DNA of 54,393 nucleotides, taken from NCBI GenBank assembly GCA_050012675.1, contig JBEKGS010000015.1:1-54393 (forward strand). The letters run 5' to 3'. The DNA is from Fen-455 sp050012675. Lineage in GTDB: Bacteria; Actinomycetota; Acidimicrobiia; Acidimicrobiales; Bog-793. A model generated the notes under the pieces. It was not told the origin of the DNA, did not search any database, and was given only the letters and a program-made list of their open reading frames with translations. Of this stretch, positions 42,675 to 51,481 are shown piece after piece. Each line of letters opens with the position of its first letter. Within the stretch, counting starts at the first letter, position 1. Position numbers and translations under genes: made by a program.

Positions 42675-42964
42675 TGCGCGACAGGCTCACCGTCTTCGCC
42701 GCCGACGTCAACCGTTTCGGGCCGCTCGCCGTCGTGTCGTTCGCGACGATCGTGTGCCTGCCGAGCCTGCTCGAGTTCCTCTCGGGCCAGCTCGCCATCG
42801 CCTCGATGCTCGGGCGCTACTGCGCCGCTCTCCTGTTCGCCTCCCTCGGCGTCAAGGCGGTCTCCTGGGTCGTACTGAGGTACGCGATCAAGAACGCAAC
42901 AGAAGAACAAATGGCCACATCACACAGATCCCCGGACGGAGCAAGTGACAGGCGCAGCCAATAG
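42674..42964 (+). CDS. Small membrane protein of unknown function
   Basis: A 96-aa protein with one or two predicted helices (FGPLAVVSFATIVCLPSLLE and SMLGRYCAALLFASLGVKAV) and a hydrophilic Lys/Arg/Ser C-tail. ATG 42674 shares a base with the preceding stop, so it is coupled to the FlhF-like gene. I do not recognise it. Given its position between flhF and flgN, it may serve placement or assembly of flagella, or partner the degenerate FlhF. Confidence 0.7.
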   Translation: MRDRLTVFAADVNRFGPLAVVSFATIVCLPSLLEFLSGQLAIASMLGRYCAALLFASLGVKAVSWVVLRYAIKNATEEQMATSHRSPDGASDRRSQ

Positions 42965-42979
42965 TTAAGGAGGTACGAA

Positions 42980-43489
42980 GTGAGCGAGCAGTATGCGTTC
43001 GTCGAGGACGCAGAGCAGGACGCAATCGACAATCTCGTGGCGACCACGCGCCAGCTTGTGGAGGCCGTGCTCGTCGTGGAGCTCCGTCTCGCGACGGTCG
43101 CCGCGCTCACCGAGAAGTTCGGGACCCGCTACGCCGAGCGCGCGACGATAGAGCTCCAAGGCGCAAGTGACCGGCTGAAGGTCATCGAGGAGAGGCGCCG
43201 TGCGGCCCTGTCGGTGGCCACGTCGCTTCTCGGCGGCCCTTCGGTGGCGACCATCGACGAGCTGGTCGACGTGAGCCCCGGGCCGATCCGCCAGTTGCTG
43301 GCCGACTCGCGGGGGGATCTGATCGCGGCCCGCGACAGGATCGACGTGCTCCGCGGCAAAGCAGAAGACATCCTGGGACGCCGTATCGCCCTTGTCGTGG
43401 AGGCGCTCACCGCTCCCGGGGGCGCGCTCGAGGCGACCTACGGCCGCGAGCACCGGCCCCGTTCCCGGGTTGTGAGCGGAGTGTTATGA
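42980..43489 (+). CDS. flgN: FlgN-like export chaperone
   Basis: A 169-aa helical protein. Long helices with Leu/Ala/Arg heptads (VATTRQLVEAVLVVELRLAT; RIALVVEALTA) and its place just before flgK fit FlgN, the chaperone for FlgK and FlgL. Similarity is by architecture and position more than clear motifs. AAGGAGG precedes the GTG. Overlaps flgK by 4 bp. Confidence 0.75.
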   Translation: MSEQYAFVEDAEQDAIDNLVATTRQLVEAVLVVELRLATVAALTEKFGTRYAERATIELQGASDRLKVIEERRRAALSVATSLLGGPSVATIDELVDVSPGPIRQLLADSRGDLIAARDRIDVLRGKAEDILGRRIALVVEALTAPGGALEATYGREHRPRSRVVSGVL

Positions 43490-44931
43490 GCGACCTCAGC
43501 TTGCAGATCGCAGCCTCCGGCATCGAGGCCGACCAAGCTGAGCTCGACACGGCCGCCAACAACCTGTCGAACGTCAGCACGCCCGGATATGTCGAGGAGG
43601 TGGTGAACCTAAAGAACATCACGCCCTCGACCACGACAGGCGTCGGCGAAGGTGTGGCGGTGCAGTCGGTCACCGAGGACGGTTCGGCTCTCTACGACCA
43701 GCTCAATCTCGTGTCCCAGGGCCAGCTCGGATCGGCCAACGAGGCGGCGTCGGTGCAGAACCTGACTCAGAACGCCTTCCCCGAACCGAGCTCCACAGGG
43801 ATCCAGGCACAGCTGAGCCAGCTCTGGACGGACCTGTCGACGCTGGCCACCCAGCCCTCGTCGTCCGGCGCACAAGAAAGCGTCGTGCAGGACGCGAACC
43901 AGGTGTCGCAGAGCTTGAACGGCGCCTGGTCGCAGCTGTCAGACGTGGGCCAGCAGCTCTCGAACGACTTGGAGGGACAGGGCACGACCAATGGCGGGTA
44001 CATCGGTCAGGCGAACCAGCTCATAAATCAGATCGCCACACTGAACGGCGACATCGTCGCAGGCCAGAACGGCGGCACGGACGTGAACTCGCTCGTCGAC
44101 CAACGCCGTGAGGCGGTGAACCAGCTCGGGACACTTCTCGGGGTGCGCACGACGACCGAGCCGGACGGCACTATGACCGTCACGTCCGGTGGCATCCAGC
44201 TCGTCAGCTCGACCAACGCCGTGGATCTCCAGGCGACGGGCACCGCCGCCTCGGGCGATCTCGGTGTCGAGACGACGACGGGCAACGTGCTTTCGACCGG
44301 GGGCCAGATCGGGGCCCTTCTCACGGGGGTGAACACGACTATCCCGGACTACCAGTCGCAGCTCTCGTCCATCGCCGACTCCCTTGCCCAGAGCCTCAAC
44401 ACCCTCCAGTCCAACGGCGTCAGCGCTTCCGGGGTCCCGGGGGCCACCTCCAGTGCCGGAGCGCCGCCTTACGCGGGGTCGTACCTGCCCTCGATCTTCG
44501 TGAACAACGGCAGCTCGACGACCTACACCCCTGGGTCAGGATCTGCACAGTCCATCACCGTCAACCCCACGCTTATGGCGAACCCGTCGCTCATCGCCAC
44601 GGCGTCCGGCACCTCGACCGCTGGCACGGCGACGATCGACCCGACCACCGCACAGGCGATGGCGGCTGTCGGACAGGCTTCCGGTGGTCCCGACGACCTT
44701 TACCAGTCGCTCGTGGCACTCGTCGGAGCGCAAACTTCTGCCGCGAACAACAACCAGACCTCGGCGCAGGCTCTGTCGGACTCGACGACTGCCCAGCTCT
44801 CAAGCGTCGAAGGGGTCGACACGAATCAGGAGACTGTCAACATGCTCTCTGCACAACAGGCGTACCAGGCCACCGCTGCGGTCATCAACTCCACCACGAC
44901 CGCGCTCGAGGCGCTCTTGGCGGCGGTGTGA
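43486..44931 (+). CDS. flgK: Hook-filament junction protein FlgK
   Basis: A 481-aa HAP1. The N-terminal axial box (AANNLSNVSTPGYVEEVV) and the C-terminal GVDTNQETVNMLSAQQAYQA followed by AAVINSTTTALEALL are canonical. The middle is Ser/Thr/Gly-rich. Shorter than enterobacterial FlgK (~550), as expected for a Gram-positive flagellum. ATG overlaps the flgN stop. Confidence 0.95.
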   Translation: MSDLSLQIAASGIEADQAELDTAANNLSNVSTPGYVEEVVNLKNITPSTTTGVGEGVAVQSVTEDGSALYDQLNLVSQGQLGSANEAASVQNLTQNAFPEPSSTGIQAQLSQLWTDLSTLATQPSSSGAQESVVQDANQVSQSLNGAWSQLSDVGQQLSNDLEGQGTTNGGYIGQANQLINQIATLNGDIVAGQNGGTDVNSLVDQRREAVNQLGTLLGVRTTTEPDGTMTVTSGGIQLVSSTNAVDLQATGTAASGDLGVETTTGNVLSTGGQIGALLTGVNTTIPDYQSQLSSIADSLAQSLNTLQSNGVSASGVPGATSSAGAPPYAGSYLPSIFVNNGSSTTYTPGSGSAQSITVNPTLMANPSLIATASGTSTAGTATIDPTTAQAMAAVGQASGGPDDLYQSLVALVGAQTSAANNNQTSAQALSDSTTAQLSSVEGVDTNQETVNMLSAQQAYQATAAVINSTTTALEALLAAV

Positions 44932-44932
44932 C

Positions 44933-45835
44933 ATGAGGGTGACCGACATGACACTCGCCAATCAGCTCTCGGGTGACCTCGCGAGCCAACAGGCGACCAT
45001 CACCACGCTCGACGAGCAGCTTTCCTCCGGGAACTCCCTCCTCACGCCCTCTGACAACCCGGCCGCCGTCGCCGACTCGATCGGGTACAACCGCCAGATC
45101 GCCCAGGCCGCGTCGGACCAGAGCAACGCCACGATCGCCCAGTCGTGGCTCGGCATCGGCAACCAGACCGCCAATCAGGTGGTCGACACGCTCCAGTCCG
45201 TGAACACGACCGTCCTGCAGGCCCTCAACAGTGGCTCGAACAACACCCAGACCTACAGTGAGATGGCCCAGCAGGTGCAAGGCCTGATGTCCCAACTGGT
45301 CGGGCTCGCGAACACCCAGTACGGGAACACGGCCATCTTCGGGGGGACAGCAGGCGTCAACCAGCCGTACTCCTCTGCGGGCGCTTACAGCGGTAACTCC
45401 CAGCCGTTCACGATCAGCGTCGGCAACGGTTCCCCGGTCGCGGTCTCGGTGCCTGGCGACCAGATGTTCGGAGGGGGCACCTCGGGTGTCCAAAGCGTCT
45501 TCACGACCTTGCAGAACATAGTGACCCACCTCCAGCAGGGTCCGAACGCAACCTCCTACGCGGGGCTCCAGGCCGACAGCCAAGACCTCAGTGCAAACAT
45601 GACCCAGGCCCAGACGGCCGCGACGACGCTCGGCGCCTCGACACAGGCGGTGACGGCAGCGTCCACCGCGGCGCAGAACACCTCGACACAGCTCCAGACG
45701 ATCCTCTCCAAGACCGTGTCGACTGACGTCCCCACGGTCACTGCCGCCCTCCAGTCCGACCTCACGACCTACCAGGCCGCGCTCTACGCTGTCTCACAGA
45801 CGGTGCCCGAGACGCTCGCCCAGTTCCTCAAGTAG
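44933..45835 (+). CDS. flgL: Hook-filament junction protein FlgL
   Basis: A 300-aa HAP3 with flagellin-like ends. N-terminal MTLANQLSGDLASQQATITT, then LLTPSDNPAAVADSIGYNR, and the C-terminal LQSDLTTYQAALYAVSQTVP. One base after the flgK stop. Normal length. Confidence 0.94.
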   Translation: MRVTDMTLANQLSGDLASQQATITTLDEQLSSGNSLLTPSDNPAAVADSIGYNRQIAQAASDQSNATIAQSWLGIGNQTANQVVDTLQSVNTTVLQALNSGSNNTQTYSEMAQQVQGLMSQLVGLANTQYGNTAIFGGTAGVNQPYSSAGAYSGNSQPFTISVGNGSPVAVSVPGDQMFGGGTSGVQSVFTTLQNIVTHLQQGPNATSYAGLQADSQDLSANMTQAQTAATTLGASTQAVTAASTAAQNTSTQLQTILSKTVSTDVPTVTAALQSDLTTYQAALYAVSQTVPETLAQFLK

Positions 45836-45869
45836 GGTCTCGCCAGCCCGGTTCCGAAAGGAAGCGTTC

Positions 45870-46340
45870 ATGCCAGTTGCAACAGCGATGCGTGTGCTCC
45901 CCGCATTGGAGCTCACCTTCCCCGTCGGCCTCCCTGGTTTCAAGGGCGCGCGCCGGTTCCGCCTCGAGCCGCTCGGGGACGGTGTGACGCTCAACCCGTT
46001 CGGCAGGCTCGTTGCCCTGGAGCCGGTGACCCTGGCCGACGGTTCCTTCGCCGAGGCGGTCCGCCTCATCGTGGCTGCGCCCGGGTTGCTCTGGCCCGAC
46101 TACACCGTCGAGATCGACGACGCGACCGAGGCCCTGCTCGAGCTCGAGGAGGCCCGCGACGCCGCCGCCCTCGTCGTTGTGACGCTCGGCCACTCGATCG
46201 AGACCTCGACCGCGAACCTTTTCGCGCCGCTCGTGTTCAACATCTCCAAGCGCCTCGCGGCCCAGATGGTGCCGATGGGATCACTGGACGACCCAGGGCG
46301 CTGGCCGATCCACGCGCCGTTGCCGCTCCTGTCGTCATAG
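45870..46340 (+). CDS. fliW: Flagellar assembly factor FliW
   Basis: A 156-aa CsrA antagonist and flagellin-binding chaperone. LTFPVGLPGFKGARRFRLEP, LLWPDYTVEIDDA and TANLFAPLVFNISKRLAAQM are the FliW blocks. In Bacillus, FliW released from flagellin allosterically inhibits CsrA. AAAGGAAG precedes the ATG. Last plus-strand gene of the flagellar run; convergent with the glycosyltransferase after 34 bp. Confidence 0.94.
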   Translation: MPVATAMRVLPALELTFPVGLPGFKGARRFRLEPLGDGVTLNPFGRLVALEPVTLADGSFAEAVRLIVAAPGLLWPDYTVEIDDATEALLELEEARDAAALVVVTLGHSIETSTANLFAPLVFNISKRLAAQMVPMGSLDDPGRWPIHAPLPLLSS

Positions 46341-46374
46341 CGGCCTCTCGCCGCCCTGCCGAGGCGGGCTGGCT

Positions 46375-48129
46375 CTACGACACCGCCGACAGGACCGACG
46401 GGACCGTCAGCAGGCGTGTCAGAAGCTCGCCGGGCCGGTCGAGCCACTCCTCAAAGCGCGATCCACACCCCAAAAGACGCACCGCATCGAGCGCGGCCGT
46501 CACGTCGACGGGGCGACGTGCCTCGAGCGCGGCGAGCAGGGTCAGGTAGTAGTAGTCCGGGTACGAGGCGTTGAGTGGCGCGAGCGTCGTCGCAAGGCTG
46601 AGTGCCTCCGAAGCGCGCCCTGATTCGATCAGGGACAAGAGCACCCACCGACCGAGGATTGCCTGGGCGGACTCCGGCGATTGCTGGCACTGGCCGGCGA
46701 ACCACGAGAAGGCGGCGTCAAAGAGCCCTTCCCGCATAAGGTCGATTCCGAACTGGTACCTCGCGTCCTCTATCGGGACCTCCGAGCGGGCGGGGAGATG
46801 CGCGCGCCCGATGCCCTCGAAGCCGTCCTTCTTGTGAGCTACGACCTTCCAGCGCACGAGGCGGTACTCGCCGTAGGACGGCTGGGAGACCGGGATGGCG
46901 AAATTCTCGTACGGGCACGCCTCGACAAGCTCTAGAAGACGCGACCTGTCCTCTTCGTCGTCGAACTCGAGATCATCGTCGGCTATCTCTACGACTGCCG
47001 GCGGAGCCGGCGGCAGGCTGTCCACGAGTGCCCTGTACCTGTCCAGCAGCTCGGCTGTGATCACCGACCAGTTGTAGAGGGCAGCCGTCTCGAGTCCCGC
47101 CGAAACAAGGCCCTCGGCGAGGTCGGGGTCGTCCAGCACCCGGATGACCGCCGCGACGATGGCGTCGACGTCGTCGACCGGAACGAGCAGGCAGTTCTCG
47201 CCGTCCCGCCCGAAGGTGAGGATACCGCCGTTGTCAGTCGACACGACCGGCGTGCCGGACGCCATCGCCTCGAGGGCCGGGAGCCCCCAGGACTCATAGC
47301 GTGATGTCCCGATGTACACCGAGGCCTCGCGAAGGTACCGGGCGAGCACTTCCTGGGTCGGGTTGACGACCGTCTCGCCCATCTTGGCGCCCAAAGGGTC
47401 GTTCGGCGTGATCCACACGATGCCGACATCGGGACGACGTGCAACAAGGCCCCGGGCGACACGGCGGGCTATGTCGATGCCCTTGAATGCGACGGAGTCT
47501 GACCCGACGAAGACGACGGTGCGCTTCGACCGCTCCTTGGACAATGGGCGGAACACCTCGGTGTCGACCGCATTGGCTATTTGGTGGGCGAAGATGCCGT
47601 AACGCTCCGCAAGGGCGGTCTCGGTGTTCTCACCGATCGTGATGGTCCAGTCCGCCGCCGCCAGCGATGCGGAGATGACGGGCTTCCACTGCGGTGCGAC
47701 TTCGTCGAAGAGATGCTCGACGCCCTGCTCGAAGTGCACAACCGGGGCAATGCCGAGACGGCGCGCCGAGATGACCTCGTCCCAGTAACCCGCGACGATC
47801 ACGTCGCAGGGCGGCACAGACTCGCAAAGCGGCTGACCGAATGGGACCTCGACGAACTCTGCCGCGAGGTCGTACCAGTCAGGCCTTGGAAAGTGAGAGA
47901 CGACCGTGACCGTCGCGCCGAGATGAGAAGAGTGGTTCGCGTGCTCGAGAAGGACGCGGGCTCCCCCGCCCGCCCCCGTGCGCGGCATCAAGTAGACGAC
48001 CCGCAACGGTTCGCGGGTGCACTTGGTCCTGTACAACGGGGGCAGTGGCTCGCAGACGACTTCGGCCATCGCCGTGAACTCGGCAGTTCGGCCCGCGGCC
48101 ACCGCCAGCTCTGGGCCGGGAAGAGTCAT
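46375..48129 (-). CDS. GT4-type glycosyltransferase with C-terminal helical extension
   Basis: A 584-aa cytoplasmic sugar transferase. The GT-B pattern is clear: TGAGGGARVLLEHANH near the N-terminus, FVGSDSVAFKGIDIARRVA, the donor-binding SRYESWGLPALEAMASGTP and the conserved Glu in it. After about residue 400 an acidic linker leads to a ~160-residue helical, TPR-like C-domain. ATG 48129 shares a base with the upstream stop (TGATG). Located with fliC-fliD-fliS, so flagellin or cap glycosylation is likely; sugar unknown. Confidence 0.88.
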   Translation of the reverse strand: MTLPGPELAVAAGRTAEFTAMAEVVCEPLPPLYRTKCTREPLRVVYLMPRTGAGGGARVLLEHANHSSHLGATVTVVSHFPRPDWYDLAAEFVEVPFGQPLCESVPPCDVIVAGYWDEVISARRLGIAPVVHFEQGVEHLFDEVAPQWKPVISASLAAADWTITIGENTETALAERYGIFAHQIANAVDTEVFRPLSKERSKRTVVFVGSDSVAFKGIDIARRVARGLVARRPDVGIVWITPNDPLGAKMGETVVNPTQEVLARYLREASVYIGTSRYESWGLPALEAMASGTPVVSTDNGGILTFGRDGENCLLVPVDDVDAIVAAVIRVLDDPDLAEGLVSAGLETAALYNWSVITAELLDRYRALVDSLPPAPPAVVEIADDDLEFDDEEDRSRLLELVEACPYENFAIPVSQPSYGEYRLVRWKVVAHKKDGFEGIGRAHLPARSEVPIEDARYQFGIDLMREGLFDAAFSWFAGQCQQSPESAQAILGRWVLLSLIESGRASEALSLATTLAPLNASYPDYYYLTLLAALEARRPVDVTAALDAVRLLGCGSRFEEWLDRPGELLTRLLTVPSVLSAVS

Positions 48130-48431
48130 CAGAACACCGAGTTGACGACGCCGCCTGCTCTGCACGGCTCGATGCGGCGGCGCGCTTCGATCGAGCGCAT
48201 GGAGGCAACCACTTCCTCGACCCAGGTCCTCACCTGTGCCGCCACGCGCTCGGTCTCCGCCAACAGCGCGGCCGCGCTCTCAGCGTGCTCGGGAGGGACG
48301 ACGCCGGCCGGATGGCGGAGAACCCGCTTCGGCAGGACGCAGGCGTTGCGCTGCTCGAGCGATCCCGAAACCGTCCGGAGGTAGTCCTCCAGCGCGTCCA
48401 GGTACTCAGGCCACCCCGGCTGTGGCTCCAC
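48129..48431 (-). CDS. 100-aa helical protein of unknown function, FliT-like position
   Basis: A short soluble protein rich in Glu, Arg, Val and Ala with two or three predicted helices (EYLDALEDYLRTVSGSLEQR; LAETERVAAQVRTWVEEVVA) and a C-terminal Cys. GTG 48431 lies 26 bp inside the end of fliS. Its position just after fliS, where fliT sits in many operons, and its size and helicity suit a FliT-type chaperone for FliD. No motif proves it; an alternative is a partner of the downstream glycosyltransferase. Confidence 0.68.
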   Translation of the reverse strand: MEPQPGWPEYLDALEDYLRTVSGSLEQRNACVLPKRVLRHPAGVVPPEHAESAAALLAETERVAAQVRTWVEEVVASMRSIEARRRIEPCRAGGVVNSVF

Positions 48432-48828
48432 CGGCCTCGCCTTTCTCTAGTTCGATTGCTACGGCTTCCATCCAGGCGGCGTGCAACGGGGCGATGATGC
48501 CCTGGCACTGGCCGATGACGGTCAAGTCCTTGAAGAGGTTCGCCTTGACCAACAGGTCGATGAGCGTGTTGTAGAGCCTGCGCAGATCGTCGCCACCGTG
48601 GAAGCCGGCAGGCCTGAGTCCGGTCCGGAGCACTATCACGATCTTCTGGGCGTGCTGGAGGCAGGAGTCCGCGTTCTCGAAGTCGTTCGCCTCGATGTAA
48701 CGCCGGGCCAGCTCCACGTCGTGCGCCAGCCTGTCGTAGAGGCGGACGATGAGCATCGGGCCATTACTGACCGTCTTGGCTGCAGTGTCGCTGTAGGCGT
48801 TTGCGACATCTTGTTCAGTTAGTGCCAT
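48406..48828 (-). CDS. fliS: Flagellin export chaperone FliS
   Basis: A 140-aa four-helix chaperone that keeps flagellin unfolded for export. VANAYSDTAAKTVSNGPMLI, MLIVRLYDRLAHDVELARRY and the later LRRLYNTLIDLLVKANLF match FliS. ATG 48828 is chosen for GAGAGTGAG just upstream; an in-frame ATG at 48843 precedes it. Reads 25 bp after fliD. The C-terminus (KGEAGGATAGVA) is longer than usual. Confidence 0.94.
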   Translation of the reverse strand: MALTEQDVANAYSDTAAKTVSNGPMLIVRLYDRLAHDVELARRYIEANDFENADSCLQHAQKIVIVLRTGLRPAGFHGGDDLRRLYNTLIDLLVKANLFKDLTVIGQCQGIIAPLHAAWMEAVAIELEKGEAGGATAGVA

Positions 48829-48853
48829 TTGCTCACTCTCCACTTGTGCTGTC

Positions 48854-51391
48854 CTATGAACTTGACGAACTGCTTGATCCTCCTGTCAGCGACCCGAGCG
48901 AGTCCGACGACGTGCCGTACATGCTCGAGAGGTATGAGGACTGGCTCTTCAGCGTCGCGAGGGTCTCCTCGAGAGTGTTGAACTCCGCCTCCAACTGCTG
49001 TTGCTGTTGGACGACCATCTGCTGCTCGACTGTGATCTGGGTGCCGAGCTGCTTGGAGGTGTTCTGCATCGCCGAGATCTTCGAGGGGAGCTCACCATCG
49101 GGAGTGGCCGATGCGCTCGACATCAGATTGGCGAGGCCGCCCGCAAGCCCGGCGTTGTAGTTGAACTGGCCGAGAGACGTCGACGACGTGATCCCGGGAG
49201 TGGTCACCAGCAGGGACAGGCCGGCGAGCGTCGGGTCGGTGCTGGGTGCCGCCAGGACCTGGCCGTCACCTGATGCCGTGACACCGTTGATCGTCCCTGC
49301 CACGTCGGTGCCGACGAACGAGGAGCCGACCAGGCCCAGCTGGTCGGCTCCCGACGAGCTCACAGAGAAGGAGGCCTGCGAGCCGTAATCGGCGGATGTT
49401 ATCTGGAGCGCGACACCCGAGCCGCTGTCGACCACCTGTGCCGAAAGGTCCACTCCCGCCTGGGCGAACGCCGAGTCCAAGCCGGAGGCGACCTGGGCGA
49501 GCGACTCCCCCGCCTCGAGCCCGTAGCTGGCAGACACACCGCCGGAGCTCACCGTGTAGGTCTCTGGCCCCGAAATCGTGGAGGCTGCCGAGGCGAAGCT
49601 CGCCGTTCCCGTGTCGTCGGCCTGGGCCGCGGACTGACTCACCGCTACGGCGTAGCTGCCCGGCTCGGTGTTGTCGTTGGCGTACACGAGGCTGACATCG
49701 CCATCGCCGGCCGGCGAGGAAGAAGCCGGGGTGAACGTCCCGGTCTGGGTGAAAAGCTGCGCTACGGCCGAGGGGTTCTGCTCATAGTCACTAGCGAACG
49801 TGGAGGAGTCGAAATCGATCTGGTCTGTCTTCGCGTTGATGGAGAGCCCGGCCGCGCTGCCGGCGGTTCCAGGGTCGGCCGCACTGGAGTTCCCGACCGC
49901 CTGACCGACAACGGCCAGGATCTGCTGGCCGAGGTTTTCGAGCTCGAAGTCGCCGTTCAGGGTTCCGGCCGTGTTGGTCGTCTGGTTGTAGGCGGTGTCT
50001 GTAGAGATCGTCTGAAGGACCGTGTTCGCCGCGGTCACGAACGTCTGGACCTGGCTCGCGGCCGCTTGCCCGTCCGGGCTCACAGTCACGGTCACCGGTG
50101 AGGTGGAGACACCCTGTAGGGCGATGCTCACACCCGGCATGACGCCGGTCAAAGTGTTCGAAGCCGAGTGCACCTCGTAGCCACCAGGCCCTCCGAGGCT
50201 TACGACGGCATCCTGGCCAGCGGTCGTCGTGACAAGCGACCCGAGGCCGGAGCTCGAGAAGGCAGAGGGGTCCACCGAAACGTCGTTCGCCGCGCCGGTC
50301 GTGTCCGAGCTGATCGAGAGGGCGTACTGGTTGTCGCCGAGGTCGAGTGACTCCGCTGTCACCCCAGCGTTGGCGGCATTGATCGCCGAGACGACCGAGG
50401 CGAGCGACCCATTTCCTACCGAGATGTTCTGGGCGGCGATGCTGCCCACGGTGAGACCGCCCGCATTGAGGCTCGCTTGCACCGAACCGCCCGACCCGGA
50501 ACTCAAGGTCACGGGTGTGCTGCCTGTCGCGGCGATGTCGGCGACGGTGTTGGCCTGGCCGTCGACCGTGATGATGCCGTCAGTCCCACTGACAGTAGAG
50601 CCTGCCGAAAGTCCGAGGGCCCCGTTCGCCGAGCCTGTGCCGATCTGCAGTGTCGCCTGGGACCCTTGCTCGCTGGTGGTCAATGCGAGCTGGCCCGCGC
50701 CGTTGACCTGGCCCGTGAGCAGCCCGCCGGATGCAGTGGCGATGGCGGCGGCAAGCTGGGAGGCGGTGTAGGTCCCGTTCGCGATCGTGAAGGAGCTCGC
50801 CGTCCCGTCGATCGAGACGTCGAGCTCGTCGTTCGAGGATGAGATCTGAGTAGAGGAGGCGATCGACGACGAACCGGTGGTGCTGGCGCCCGCCGACGCC
50901 TGAGTGACGGCGATGGTGTGGACACCGGTCGTAAGGCCCGTACCGGAGATGGATCCGATCCCGAGCCCGGAGGCTCCTGCGGCGATGAGGAGGTTGCCGC
51001 TCGCGACGACGTCGTTCACGGAGGCGACCGTGCCGCTCGACACGAGCGTGTCCGACGTGGCTAGCTGGTCGACTGAGAATGTCGTCGAGCCGGGGCTCGC
51101 CCCGGTACCAGTGGTCGCCGTTGCCACCGAGGAGTTCGTGGAGCTGGCCGAGACTGCACTTGCGAAAGCGTCGGGGGCGCTCACCTGGTCAGCGGCCGTC
51201 TGGAGCGCCTGAAGTTGCTGCTGGATGGTCTGGTAGGCAGAGACCTGGTTGTTGACGGTTGTCTGCTGGTCCTCGAGCTGGGTCAGGGGCGCCTCGTCGA
51301 TCTGCAGGTAGGCGCTCATGATCTGCTCGGTGTCGAGCCCCGACTCGATCCCGGTGAAGGTGACGGGGGCAGTGGAACCGATGTCCGTCAT
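48854..51391 (-). CDS. fliD: Oversized filament cap protein FliD
   Basis: An 845-aa cap, compared with about 450-700 aa in familiar species. N-terminal D0 FTGIESGLDTEQIMSAYL and a coiled EAPLTQLEDQQTTVNNQV; C-terminal SKISAMQNTSKQLGTQIT followed by a Gln-rich coiled coil (VEQQMVVQQQQQLEAEF) and the LATLKSQSSYLSSM tail. The middle holds several beta modules with flagellin-IN-like pattern, e.g. ELDVSIDGTASSFTIAN and GPETYTVSSGGVSASYGLEA. Ser/Thr/Gly-rich, poor in aromatic residues. GGAGAG precedes the ATG. Confidence 0.94.
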   Translation of the reverse strand: MTDIGSTAPVTFTGIESGLDTEQIMSAYLQIDEAPLTQLEDQQTTVNNQVSAYQTIQQQLQALQTAADQVSAPDAFASAVSASSTNSSVATATTGTGASPGSTTFSVDQLATSDTLVSSGTVASVNDVVASGNLLIAAGASGLGIGSISGTGLTTGVHTIAVTQASAGASTTGSSSIASSTQISSSNDELDVSIDGTASSFTIANGTYTASQLAAAIATASGGLLTGQVNGAGQLALTTSEQGSQATLQIGTGSANGALGLSAGSTVSGTDGIITVDGQANTVADIAATGSTPVTLSSGSGGSVQASLNAGGLTVGSIAAQNISVGNGSLASVVSAINAANAGVTAESLDLGDNQYALSISSDTTGAANDVSVDPSAFSSSGLGSLVTTTAGQDAVVSLGGPGGYEVHSASNTLTGVMPGVSIALQGVSTSPVTVTVSPDGQAAASQVQTFVTAANTVLQTISTDTAYNQTTNTAGTLNGDFELENLGQQILAVVGQAVGNSSAADPGTAGSAAGLSINAKTDQIDFDSSTFASDYEQNPSAVAQLFTQTGTFTPASSSPAGDGDVSLVYANDNTEPGSYAVAVSQSAAQADDTGTASFASAASTISGPETYTVSSGGVSASYGLEAGESLAQVASGLDSAFAQAGVDLSAQVVDSGSGVALQITSADYGSQASFSVSSSGADQLGLVGSSFVGTDVAGTINGVTASGDGQVLAAPSTDPTLAGLSLLVTTPGITSSTSLGQFNYNAGLAGGLANLMSSASATPDGELPSKISAMQNTSKQLGTQITVEQQMVVQQQQQLEAEFNTLEETLATLKSQSSYLSSMYGTSSDSLGSLTGGSSSSSSS

Positions 51392-51411
51392 GGTCTCTCC
51401 TCTGGCTCCTC

Positions 51412-51460
51412 AGTGAGCGAGCCGCCCCGGGCACGCGGCCCGGGAGCGGCTCGGCTCACT
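51412..51460 (-). terminator. Strong intercistronic hairpin between fliC and fliD
   Basis: A near-perfect inverted repeat with outer arms AGTGAGC and GCTCACT, middle arms GAGCCGC and GCGGCTC and an inner CCGGGC pairing, around a 5-nt loop. It sits after the fliC stop and just before the fliD ribosome site. It has no T-tract. It may end most fliC transcripts and stabilise fliC mRNA while letting some read-through into fliD-fliS. Confidence 0.72.
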
Positions 51461-51481
51461 ATTCCTTCTCCGCTTCCGCCG

